The position numbers were made by a program, and so were the translations under genes. The notes beneath the pieces are model-generated. The model was not told where the DNA came from, ran no database searches, and saw nothing but the letters and a program-made list of their open reading frames with translations. From positions 1-12,061 of the forward strand of contig UQZY01000047.1 of the NCBI GenBank assembly GCA_900545655.1: a DNA stretch of 12,061 nt, read 5' to 3'. The stretch is from an uncultured Oscillospiraceae bacterium. Lineage in GTDB: Bacteria > Bacillota > Clostridia > Oscillospirales > Acutalibacteraceae. This document shows, one piece after another, positions 1 through 7,304 of the stretch (its first letter is position 1; every line of letters starts with the position of its first letter).

Positions 1-209
1 GAACCGTTATCAGGCACATTTTTGTATATGCGTTCTTTATGTTTTTGTACAGCATCTCTGCCATTACAAACACGAGAATAAACCGAAAACTGAACCATAT
101 GATATCCGTCTTTAAGAAGAAAATTTCTAAACTGTGTAGCAACTCTACGTTCTGTTTTTGTAGTAACAGGAAGGTCAAAAAAGACAAGTATTCTCATAAA
201 CTTATTCAT
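1..209 (-). CDS. cas2: CRISPR-associated endoribonuclease/integration factor Cas2, 3'-truncated by window edge
   Basis: Translating the minus strand from 209 gives 69 codons open to the window edge, so the C-terminal part (family length about 95-110 residues) is missing. The start reads MNKFMRILVFFDLPV, followed by a run containing ERR, FRNFLLKDGY and QFSVYSR. This is the ferredoxin-like Cas2 fold of type II systems, with the conserved Asp of the first strand in FFDLPV. Cas2 forms the Cas1-Cas2 integrase complex that inserts new spacers at the leader end of the array. The ATG at 209 overlaps the cas1 stop by 8 bases; a second ATG at 197 (MRILVFF) would also fit family starts. Neither has a clear Shine-Dalgarno sequence, which suggests translation coupled to cas1. 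What follows (array, or any csn2 or cas4) cannot be seen. Confidence 0.9.
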   Translation of the reverse strand, partial: MNKFMRILVFFDLPVTTKTERRVATQFRNFLLKDGYHMVQFSVYSRVCNGRDAVQKHKERIYKNVPDNG

Positions 210-1101
210 ATTGATGAAGTTTTAATTCACAAAGAGTCGGTAAAAGAATATCTTCTCTGTTATTTACAAAACATGAACTAAGACTCTGCACAGTTTTTTC
301 TATTGCGTATGAAACGCTGAAATTTTCTTCACCTATTAAAACATTTACACTTAGTAATCCAAACAATTCATGTTTAAGTTCCGGAGTCATTTTATCATCT
401 TCGGAAACATTTAGAGCAACATACAAATCAATAATTTGTCTGTAAGGCTCAATTATGTCATCCGCAAGATTAAAATTATTCAGTTCACTTTTATGATGAA
501 TACCTAAAGACGGATCAAGACCATAAGACACAAGACTTCTTGCAACCACTCCGCGGATTATTGAATAACCATAATTGAGCGCCGCATTAAAAATATTATC
601 CTGATTTCTTGTAAAATTTTTACCAAACAACAACTTAAAGTATGTTGCAGCAGCAACCCCTTCAACATTTGTTTTGTCTGCGGATTGAACTCTTTGAGAA
701 AGTAGTTTTATTTTTTTAGAATCTTCAACATTACAAAAATCAAGACAAAGAGATTGATTAATAATTTTTGCAACAACTATTGTTTGCCAAAGCCTGTTAA
801 GTAAGGGCTTTGGTAAGGAAAATTGTACTTTAGTCATTTTGAGTTGCCTTGAGTGTGAATTGTAAGACAACAACACAGAATTCGGAATATGCTCATTATT
901 GCAGAAGAAAACAGGAACTCCAAATTCAGAAAGCTGTGAAAGTGCATATGAACTTATTGATACATATCTGCTCTCAATCATAAGAGCAGATATATCTTCA
1001 ATAGGAAATGAAATTTTTTCTTCCTTTTTATCAATAAGCAATTGATTTTTTTTTGCTGAAAGAGCAACTGTTCCGGTAATTACAATATTCCTAAAAGGCA
1101 C
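202..1101 (-). CDS. cas1: CRISPR-associated endonuclease/integrase Cas1 (type II)
   Basis: This 299-residue protein has the type II Cas1 length and layout: an N-terminal beta domain (about 1-95, with ISALMIESRYVSIS typical of the family) and an all-alpha catalytic domain. The likely metal ligands are visible: E147 in NVEGVAA, H203 in GLDPSLGIHHKSE, and E218 in LADDIIEPYR. The segment NAALNYGYSIIRG is a Cas1 hallmark. Cas1 and Cas2 cut and join prespacers into the repeat. The start is GTG at 1101, four bases after the cas9 stop. A GAGGTGA ribosome binding site sits at the very end of cas9, so the two genes are probably translationally coupled. The stop at 202 lies inside cas2. No truncation or missing key residue is seen. 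Confidence 0.96.
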   Translation of the reverse strand: MPFRNIVITGTVALSAKKNQLLIDKKEEKISFPIEDISALMIESRYVSISSYALSQLSEFGVPVFFCNNEHIPNSVLLSYNSHSRQLKMTKVQFSLPKPLLNRLWQTIVVAKIINQSLCLDFCNVEDSKKIKLLSQRVQSADKTNVEGVAAATYFKLLFGKNFTRNQDNIFNAALNYGYSIIRGVVARSLVSYGLDPSLGIHHKSELNNFNLADDIIEPYRQIIDLYVALNVSEDDKMTPELKHELFGLLSVNVLIGEENFSVSYAIEKTVQSLSSCFVNNREDILLPTLCELKLHQYE

Positions 1102-1105
1102 TTAA

Positions 1106-4100
1106 TCACCTCTTTTTTAAATTAAAAGGCATCCTCTTTTCTTTTCCTATCTTGTGATAATTTCCAAGAACATCAACCTGATATTTTTCAATTGCCTTCA
1201 TGGTTTTACCTATAGAACGATATTTGTATGAATCGTCATGTGTTATTCCACTTGCAACAGAAACACTTATGTCAAATCCAGTATAGTATAAAAAAACTTC
1301 TTCTACCATTATCTCTTTATCTAAAGTACTGTTTTTATTGTTTAATAATAACTTGATTTTATTATTCGAAGGAATAATTTTTATTAAATCATTTGGATAA
1401 AGAGAAAAGATAAAGCTACTATCATCAACCACTTTCCAATCACTGTATTTTTTATCTCTAGTACATGCTCTGTTTGGCAATTCATCTTTTATTGTATCCG
1501 CAACATATATGGGAACAAAGTAATATCCTTCGCCCTCAACATAGAATACATCTGTTCTGACTATGCTGTCATTTGAGGCTACACCAGTGCCTCCATGAAC
1601 AGGAACAGAAAGACTCTGTTTTTCAAAACATTTCACTTTTTTTACAAGCGGTCCTCTTTCACCGGAGCTTGTTGGTTTATAAAACGGATCTTTAAATGCC
1701 TCTTTTGCGTTACCGTCAAACTCTTCCAAACGTTTTTTAATAGCATTATAAAGGAGAATATCGCTTGACGGATTATAATAGCCTTCTATTTCTCCGTTTT
1801 TATCAAACTTTAATTCAGTAAGATTTTTCTTGGAAATAACATAACCGTCATCAAGCAGTCGCGGGCTTCTGATGGTATCTTTGTGCGCCGCACCGGTAAC
1901 CTTGTGTTTTGGCATACGAGATACAAAGCACGGTTTAATTTCATCAACATCTACACCAATATAACCCGGAAGTTTTACAGAACGGAGGTACATAGCTGGG
2001 TCATTTGAAGTTCGTATTTCAAGTTCACGCCTGAAATCTTTCCATGGTACCGGGAATCGATCAATAAACTCACCTGTTTTTCTGTTAACAAGGGTTGAAC
2101 CTTCATCATCAAAAGAATACTCAACTTCTCTGTAATTGGAGTACTTACTTATTTTTCTTATCATACCATCTGTTATACAAGCAATAACAACCGCATCAAC
2201 AGCATGATGAAGATCGCCATCTTCACGAACTTTATTAATTCCCCAACGTTTCCTTACATATGCAGTAACACGTCCATTTACAGCGGTAACTCGTTTGATT
2301 TTTCCGGTTTCTGACGGAGCAAACTCAAGATAATCATTAATAAGATTGAGCATTACTCTACTTATGTGTTTTGTATCTTGAAGATTGCGTTCCTTAAAAC
2401 CTTCTGTATCTTCATTTGTAAGTTCAGGTTTCAAAAGTTTTTGTCTTTTACGAAGATTGCGCACATTCTGATTAACATAAATTTCAAATTTATCACGCTT
2501 TTCTCCGGTAAGGTATTGCATAGGAATCTTATTTCCTTTTTGCCTGTTCTCACTTGAAAGAACAAGGACCTTATTGTTATAACTATCATCAAAGGAAATA
2601 CTATAAGGAATGATATGATCAATATCCACATATCCGTCTTCAAAAAGACGTGTTACATCAAAATGTTTGAGTGAATAAAGGCATACTCCATCCTGTTCTT
2701 CAAAAAGTTTTAATTTAACAATATCCATACCAGATGGATTTTTAATACCATTAGTTGATTTTAATTTTTCAATAATTTTCTCATTTTTAGCATTGTTCTC
2801 TTTCATCTCCGAGTCGAGTTTTCGGCGTTCATCAAAATCTTTTGACATTTCTCTTGCAAGCTCAATATTTATGAATACCGGACTTTCGCCTTGTTCACGT
2901 ATAATTGCATTTATAACCTTTATACTCTGTGATACAGCTCGTCTTACAACGGGACTTGTTATATTATCAAATTCAGGTATATATGCAGGAAGAAACATGT
3001 TTTTTTCATTGTTTGAATGAGCCCTAAAAGCATATCCGGCTTCTGAGCACGCCTCATCATATCTCATTCCTTTTTCAAGAAACGGGATAAGTTTATCACA
3101 AGCTTTTGTAGAAAGATGTCCTGTTCCGGAAAGTCCGGAAATGGTCAGCAAAGGTTCAATATCAATTTTTTCTATTCCGTTGTTTATAAGATAGTCGGAA
3201 ATCTTGTCATCCGTTTTATAAACACTTAAAGCGTATGCAATCGCATTCCTATGCTCGGTATCATAAAAATTAATTCTATCTTTTGATACTTTACTCAAAG
3301 CTTTTCTCATTTTGTGATATGCCTTGAGATATTCAAATTTTGTTTTTTTTTCTGTTTCTTCTATTGTTTGTCCCTTATCACCCTGCTTATTGCTGTATGA
3401 AACATTTTTGAAAAACTCATCATCAGAAAGTCCAAGTTCTTTCCTTATACATGCATAATTAAGAGAACTTACTTCATGTGCAAAATTACGTATTCTTATT
3501 CTTTCTTCCTGTGTAAGCGATCTTGTTTTTCCGTCATGAATAATACGTATATCATTAATTTTTTGAAGCAATGAAAACAGTTCAAAAGAATAAGAACCTT
3601 TTACTGCTCTTGGCTCTTCTTTTTCAAAGGTACATTTTCCGATTTTCTTTTCAATCTGATTCCCAGCATATGGGCTGGGACTTGAAGAAGGACCTTCACC
3701 GGGACCTTCTTCAAAGGATCTTTGAGAAAGGACAATATCTGAATACTCTTCTTCAATTTTTTCAGAAGCAAAGGCTTGACCAAACTCGCGCTGCTTTTTA
3801 AATATTATATGTATTTCGTCTTCAATTTGTGATCTGCTTACAGTATTTTTATAGCTTTCCTGTTTATTTCTTTTACACTCCGCAAATTTTTCATCCTTAT
3901 AGAGCATTTCTCCAACAGTTCTATATGCCTTCTTTTCCATAAGGTCAGTATTTTCTTTTACTGCAGAAGTTAATGCACCGGCATCACTTTTTTTATCTTC
4001 AACGTCAACTTTTCTGTTTGACTTGAAACCTCTTCTCTGTGCGAGATGAATAAGAATTCTTGCAAATTCTTTTTCCGTAACTTTTTCATCAAGAGCTTTA

Positions 4101-4414
4101 GTACGGAGCATATATATGTCTGATAAATCTCCGTCATAAAGGCAACGAAGATCTTCTTCCGATAAAATATTTTCTTTAGTTATAAGATACCTTATACGTT
4201 CAAGTCTGTGTTTATGTCGGCGCAAACGACGTCTTGCACCCCTTGCCTCTCTCCGCGGGGCAGCAAGTGAAGCACCGTCTTTTGGATGTTCAGCTGCATC
4301 AAAAATACGTGATCCAAGTTTATCAATTCTATAAGGTTGTTCATTTTCGTCAAGTTTTAAAACAGACCAACCCACTGATGTAATTCCGATATCCAATCCT
4401 ATGCAGTATGCCAT
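1106..4414 (-). CDS. cas9: CRISPR-associated RNA-guided endonuclease Cas9, type II-C, GeoCas9-like
   Basis: Cas9 of 1,102 residues, using the ATG at 4414 (MAYCIGLDIG). That start has a GGAAGGTGG ribosome binding site 7 bases upstream; the in-frame ATG at 4453 would add 13 residues and begins inside the tracrRNA terminator, so it is rejected. Domains in order: RuvC-I with D8; Arg-rich bridge helix about 54-78; REC lobe about 80-490, including LAQRRGFKSNRK (125-135); RuvC-II with E518 (INIELARE); HNH with H600 (DIDHII) and N623; RuvC-III with H737 and D740 (HHAVDAVV); then the WED/PAM-interacting C-terminus. All nuclease residues are present. Long stretches recall Geobacillus Cas9 from memory: ITSVGWSVL, RVTAYVRKRW, FVSRMPKHKVTGAAH, SLYPNDLI. 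A Gly/Ser/Pro-rich linker at about 235-251 is absent from the Geobacillus enzyme as I recall it. The protein forms a tracrRNA-crRNA complex and cuts both strands of protospacer DNA. Confidence 0.97.
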   Translation of the reverse strand: MAYCIGLDIGITSVGWSVLKLDENEQPYRIDKLGSRIFDAAEHPKDGASLAAPRREARGARRRLRRHKHRLERIRYLITKENILSEEDLRCLYDGDLSDIYMLRTKALDEKVTEKEFARILIHLAQRRGFKSNRKVDVEDKKSDAGALTSAVKENTDLMEKKAYRTVGEMLYKDEKFAECKRNKQESYKNTVSRSQIEDEIHIIFKKQREFGQAFASEKIEEEYSDIVLSQRSFEEGPGEGPSSSPSPYAGNQIEKKIGKCTFEKEEPRAVKGSYSFELFSLLQKINDIRIIHDGKTRSLTQEERIRIRNFAHEVSSLNYACIRKELGLSDDEFFKNVSYSNKQGDKGQTIEETEKKTKFEYLKAYHKMRKALSKVSKDRINFYDTEHRNAIAYALSVYKTDDKISDYLINNGIEKIDIEPLLTISGLSGTGHLSTKACDKLIPFLEKGMRYDEACSEAGYAFRAHSNNEKNMFLPAYIPEFDNITSPVVRRAVSQSIKVINAIIREQGESPVFINIELAREMSKDFDERRKLDSEMKENNAKNEKIIEKLKSTNGIKNPSGMDIVKLKLFEEQDGVCLYSLKHFDVTRLFEDGYVDIDHIIPYSISFDDSYNNKVLVLSSENRQKGNKIPMQYLTGEKRDKFEIYVNQNVRNLRKRQKLLKPELTNEDTEGFKERNLQDTKHISRVMLNLINDYLEFAPSETGKIKRVTAVNGRVTAYVRKRWGINKVREDGDLHHAVDAVVIACITDGMIRKISKYSNYREVEYSFDDEGSTLVNRKTGEFIDRFPVPWKDFRRELEIRTSNDPAMYLRSVKLPGYIGVDVDEIKPCFVSRMPKHKVTGAAHKDTIRSPRLLDDGYVISKKNLTELKFDKNGEIEGYYNPSSDILLYNAIKKRLEEFDGNAKEAFKDPFYKPTSSGERGPLVKKVKCFEKQSLSVPVHGGTGVASNDSIVRTDVFYVEGEGYYFVPIYVADTIKDELPNRACTRDKKYSDWKVVDDSSFIFSLYPNDLIKIIPSNNKIKLLLNNKNSTLDKEIMVEEVFLYYTGFDISVSVASGITHDDSYKYRSIGKTMKAIEKYQVDVLGNYHKIGKEKRMPFNLKKR

Positions 4415-4432
4415 TTGATAACCACCTTCCGT

Positions 4433-4529
4433 ATAAAAGATGAAAGCCGACACAAGGTCGGCTTTCAGAGCTTTTCAGTGTTCTACTTTATTGTAGCGAC
4501 CTGATTATCCTTTGGTATGATATAAGGAC
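4433..4529 (-). ncRNA. Predicted tracrRNA of the type II-C system
   Basis: Upstream of cas9 and on its strand lies a 36-base segment (4490-4525) whose plus strand looks like a type II repeat: it begins ATTGTAGCGACC and ends GGTATGATATAA. On the minus strand it is therefore an anti-repeat ending GGTCGCTACAAT. It is followed by AAAGTAGAACACTGAAAAGC and then a perfect terminator hairpin (4441-4467). Anti-repeat, short linker and terminator hairpin is the layout of known tracrRNAs, and GCTACAATAA matches the corresponding segment of the Neisseria tracrRNA as I recall it. The start is inferred from a promoter ending at 4536, which puts the first base near 4529. The middle (nexus) fold is not clear by eye; AGT/ACT could form a 3-bp stem. 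The exact ends and processing are inference. Confidence 0.85.
4441..4467 (-). terminator. Rho-independent terminator at the 3' end of tracrRNA
   Basis: A perfect 11-bp stem (TGAAAGCCGAC paired with GTCGGCTTTCA) with a 5-base loop is followed on the minus strand by TCTTTTAT. The U tract is short and interrupted, so termination may be incomplete. That would allow read-through into cas9, whose start is only about 27 bases further on. The hairpin may also serve as the 3' structural hairpin bound by Cas9. Confidence 0.75.
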
Positions 4530-4535
4530 AAGTTA

Positions 4536-4564
4536 AATATATCACAAAAAAGTTGGTTTGTAAA
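4536..4564 (-). promoter_or_regulatory. Predicted sigma-70-type promoter for tracrRNA (and probably cas9 operon)
   Basis: On the minus strand TTTACA (4564-4559) is followed after exactly 17 bases by TATATT (4541-4536). Each hexamer is one or two changes from consensus, and the spacing is optimal. The expected start, about 7 bases further on at 4529, lies just upstream of the anti-repeat. No other credible promoter is seen between here and the cas9 start. Confidence 0.65.
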
Positions 4565-4577
4565 TGGTATTTTTAAT

Positions 4578-4601
4578 AAATTTGCACAAAATGACAAATT
4601 T
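4578..4601 (-). terminator. Weak AT-rich inverted repeat after the lipase gene, possible terminator
   Basis: AAATTTG and CAAATTT form a 7-bp inverted repeat with a 10-base interior just past the lipase stop. The T run is better on the plus strand (CAAATTTTTTATC) than on the minus strand (CAAATTTATT). With a single G-C pair in the stem it would be weak. It marks the border between the lipase gene and the CRISPR module, but a terminator role is only a suggestion. Confidence 0.25.
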
Positions 4602-4605
4602 TTTA

Positions 4606-5811
4606 TCATCCAAGATTATTAACCATATCAATTACATCGATAAAATATCTGTGATACTTGTATGGATTTTGGAGTAAGCCTGCCCATGCAAGGTGACTTT
4701 TTTCTTCGACAGGCATGTTGTACCAGATGCCGGGCTTTACTTTTTTTGGAGACTTGAAGTCTGTGTATTCGGAGGTAAGCGGTGCGCTTTGACCGATTAC
4801 ATTGACCATTCCGTCGTTCGGCTTCCAGTCTTTTCTTACCTTATACTTTCTGCGTCTTAAGTGAGGCCAGATTATGTTTCCCGTGATAAGCTCTGTAACG
4901 GCGCTTAAGGGGTCACACTTGAGGGTGGGAAGATAAAGCGGATGAGCGTTGAATGAAACATCTCCGCGACGTGCAAAGTAGTACACGTCCTTTCCCTCCT
5001 TCTGAGACGGGTTTATAAGATCCTGACAAACCTCAATCTGCATCTCATAAGCGACAGAATCAAACTGATGAGAATTATAAGCACTCATTTTGTCAACAAA
5101 CTCAAGAGGATTTCTCAGCTTATAATTTCCGGGATGAAGCTCTGACGGCGGAACCGTAAGCCCCCACTGGTCGAGATGAAAATCAAAGACCTTCATTATG
5201 GGTGTTGCCCCGATAGCGGCTGAAAGCCCGGTGAGTGCATAAGTAATTACGGTCATACCCCTTTTCCCGAACGCGCTTGCCAAAAGAGTTCCGTTATTTA
5301 CGCCCGAAAGAGTTGTTACCGAATGAACTCTCTGAGCCTTTTTACGCTTGAAAAGGTCGGAAAGCTCGCCTTCCGGTGTACCGGAGATTTCCTCCTCGCA
5401 GCCGTTTAGGATAAGGTCGGTAAACATCTTTACGACAGGACCTCCGAAGCTGTGTCCTATGAGGTTTATTTTCTCATGGTTACCCTTCTTACCCCAGTTC
5501 TCTATGAGACCCTTTTCGTATGTACGTCCGTAGCGGTTATGACCGTATTTTTCGGCATGTACCTTTCCGTAGTCAACCGTACCGCCCATGAGCTGTGCCC
5601 AAAGTTCACAGCACCTGTCCCATGCACCCGAAAAAGGTCCGAGTGACGGAAAGTACGACTCATATCCTTTTTTGTTAAGGTACGCATCAAGGTCAAAAGG
5701 CTTAAGAAGTCCCCACTGAGGCACGACCCTGTAAAGACCGTCACTCTGACCGAATCCGCCGAGGCCATGGATAAAAACGGTCGGATAATTGTGTTTGGTT
5801 TTCTTTGACAT
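4606..5811 (-). CDS. Alpha/beta-hydrolase, triacylglycerol lipase of family I.5 type, no signal peptide
   Basis: This 401-residue protein matches the staphylococcal/thermophilic Bacillus lipase family (I.5/I.6). It has the oxyanion-hole motif VFIHGLGGFG (12-21), the nucleophile elbow GHSFGG with S121, the likely acid D333 in NDGMVN, and the likely histidine H373 in KSHLAWAG. The zinc-site residues of that family are also recognisable: D65 in WDRCCEL, H85 and H91 in VHAEKYGHNRYGRTY, and D214 in LDQWGL. Family members are normally secreted to hydrolyse glycerol esters. Here the protein starts MSKKTKHNYPTVF directly at the catalytic domain, with no signal peptide or pro-region, so it is predicted to be cytoplasmic. 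The ATG at 5811 has a GGAG 8 bases upstream. It lies 14 bases after the MATE gene, so the two are probably cotranscribed. The natural substrate is unknown. Confidence 0.88.
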   Translation of the reverse strand: MSKKTKHNYPTVFIHGLGGFGQSDGLYRVVPQWGLLKPFDLDAYLNKKGYESYFPSLGPFSGAWDRCCELWAQLMGGTVDYGKVHAEKYGHNRYGRTYEKGLIENWGKKGNHEKINLIGHSFGGPVVKMFTDLILNGCEEEISGTPEGELSDLFKRKKAQRVHSVTTLSGVNNGTLLASAFGKRGMTVITYALTGLSAAIGATPIMKVFDFHLDQWGLTVPPSELHPGNYKLRNPLEFVDKMSAYNSHQFDSVAYEMQIEVCQDLINPSQKEGKDVYYFARRGDVSFNAHPLYLPTLKCDPLSAVTELITGNIIWPHLRRRKYKVRKDWKPNDGMVNVIGQSAPLTSEYTDFKSPKKVKPGIWYNMPVEEKSHLAWAGLLQNPYKYHRYFIDVIDMVNNLG

Positions 5812-5825
5812 AACATTATCTCCTT

Positions 5826-7211
5826 TTATTCATTTTCAGAAACTCTCCCCAGCTTCCTTAAAGTTACAATAGCAAAGGGCACCGAAAGTGCAAATGCGGC
5901 AAAATCCGCAAGTGCCTGTGTTATTTCAATGGCTGTCAGCGGATCAATGATAAGAGGAAGAACAAAGATAAGAGGTATGAACGCAATTCCCTGTCTTGTC
6001 ATTGCAACGAGTGTCGCAGGTATTGTCTTGCCCATGTTCTGCAGCATCATATTGGTAACCGTTGTAAAGGAAAAGAGCGGAAATACGCATATCTGAACCT
6101 TGTATGAAAACTCGGCAACCCTTTCCGCTGTTTCGCTTGTGCCTACAAATGTGGAGCAGATTTTTTCCGCAAAAAGATAACCGAACGCCGCAAGAAAAAT
6201 GAGCGCAACAGTGGAAAACTTTACGCTGAACCAAAAACCGTCTCTTACCCTGTCATACTTTTTTGCGCCGTAGTTAAAGCCGCACACCGGCTGAAAGCCC
6301 TGTCCGAAGCCTATCATTATAGCCATAAAGAACATCATTATTTTCGATGTACCCGTCATGGCGGCCTGAACTGCGTCAATCATTTCTCCGCCGGAGATAT
6401 ACAGTCCTATGGCATGATTGAGGCAGGCGACTGCCACCGAGGCGAGACCCTGACGAGCAAGGCTCGGAAGACCGCCCTCGGCAACACGCTTCAGGTAAAC
6501 CGGATCCTTTGAAAAATTTGAAAGCTTAAGCTTTATGTTATCGCTCCTCAAAAGTCCGATTGACAGAATAAGGAATCCTATTATCTGACTGATTGCAGTC
6601 GCCAAGGCGGCGCCGGACACGCCCATACCGAGCTTGAAGATAAAAAGAGGGTCAAGTATAACATTCAGTACGGCGCCCGATGAGATGCCTACCATTGCGA
6701 TAAAGGCGTTTCCCTGCAGACGCAGCTGGTTGTTGAGTAAAAATGAGCCGGTCATAAACGGAGTAGCAAGAAGAATAAAGCGCATATAGGAAACGGACGC
6801 CGCAATGGTGGCTTCGGTTTTGGCACCGAGCACTATAGCAAGCTGTCTGTTGAAAAGAAGTCCGAAAATCATGATAAGCAAGCCAAAACCGACTGCATAA
6901 ACAAATCCGGTTACAGCCATGGCTTCGGCATCTTTTTTATCCTTTCGTCCGAGAGCACGCGAGATATAGTTTCCGGAGCCCTGACCGAAAAAGAATCCGA
7001 AAGCCTGTATGATATTCATAAGAGGCATGGCAATTCCGATAGCGGCAACCATACTGTCACTTCCGAGTTGTCTTACAAAGAAGGTGTCAGCAAGGTTATA
7101 AACCGCCGTTATAAGCATGCTTATTATCGTAGGAACAGCCAAAGATAAAATGAGCCCGGGTACGGGCTCGGTAGTCATCTTTATAAACTTCTTTTCAGTT
7201 TCACTTCCCAT
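5826..7211 (-). CDS. MATE-family multidrug/cation efflux transporter (MepA-like)
   Basis: This 461-residue, highly hydrophobic protein has the usual MATE length and about 12 predicted membrane segments in two similar halves. The first half carries LSLAVPTIISMLITAVYNLADTFF and GQGSGNYISRALGRKDKKDA (signature loop after helix 2). The second half carries the matching GFGQGFQPVCGFNYGAKKYD. These place it in the NorM/MepA/DinF superfamily, close to clostridial MepA-like proteins, which export cationic drugs or metabolites using an ion gradient. The ATG at 7211 follows a modest GTGAGAG ribosome binding site. A Met at residue 12 (MTTEPVPGLI) is a possible alternative start, but relatives usually have a short charged lead-in like the one here. 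About 93 bases separate it from the Nudix gene upstream, and the lipase gene follows after 14 bases. The substrate cannot be inferred. Confidence 0.93.
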   Translation of the reverse strand: MGSETEKKFIKMTTEPVPGLILSLAVPTIISMLITAVYNLADTFFVRQLGSDSMVAAIGIAMPLMNIIQAFGFFFGQGSGNYISRALGRKDKKDAEAMAVTGFVYAVGFGLLIMIFGLLFNRQLAIVLGAKTEATIAASVSYMRFILLATPFMTGSFLLNNQLRLQGNAFIAMVGISSGAVLNVILDPLFIFKLGMGVSGAALATAISQIIGFLILSIGLLRSDNIKLKLSNFSKDPVYLKRVAEGGLPSLARQGLASVAVACLNHAIGLYISGGEMIDAVQAAMTGTSKIMMFFMAIMIGFGQGFQPVCGFNYGAKKYDRVRDGFWFSVKFSTVALIFLAAFGYLFAEKICSTFVGTSETAERVAEFSYKVQICVFPLFSFTTVTNMMLQNMGKTIPATLVAMTRQGIAFIPLIFVLPLIIDPLTAIEITQALADFAAFALSVPFAIVTLRKLGRVSENE

Positions 7212-7304
7212 TTATTCGTACTCTCACTTTTTCATTTTATTTTGACCTGCCGGGAAATCCGTAATAAACCATATACAATTCGGTACTACAAACCGGATTA
7301 AAAG

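Noticed and set aside
39..281. Plus-strand open frame of 80 codons over the cas2/cas1 junction
   Set aside because: It is antisense to cas2 and the end of cas1, has no family resemblance, and the minus-strand Cas2 translation is clear.
2366..3801. Several open frames of 60-76 codons on both strands inside cas9
   Set aside because: They are out-of-frame shadows of an intact cas9 and show no ribosome binding site or recognisable domain.
4490..4525. Repeat-like 36-base unit as a one-unit CRISPR array
   Set aside because: It occurs once only, has no spacer-repeat continuation, and is followed by a terminator hairpin on the minus strand, so a tracrRNA anti-repeat explains it better.
7212..7304. 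Possible terminator or promoter between the Nudix and MATE genes
   Set aside because: Only short pairings (for example CGGT with ACCG) and poor promoter matches are visible, so nothing firm can be called.
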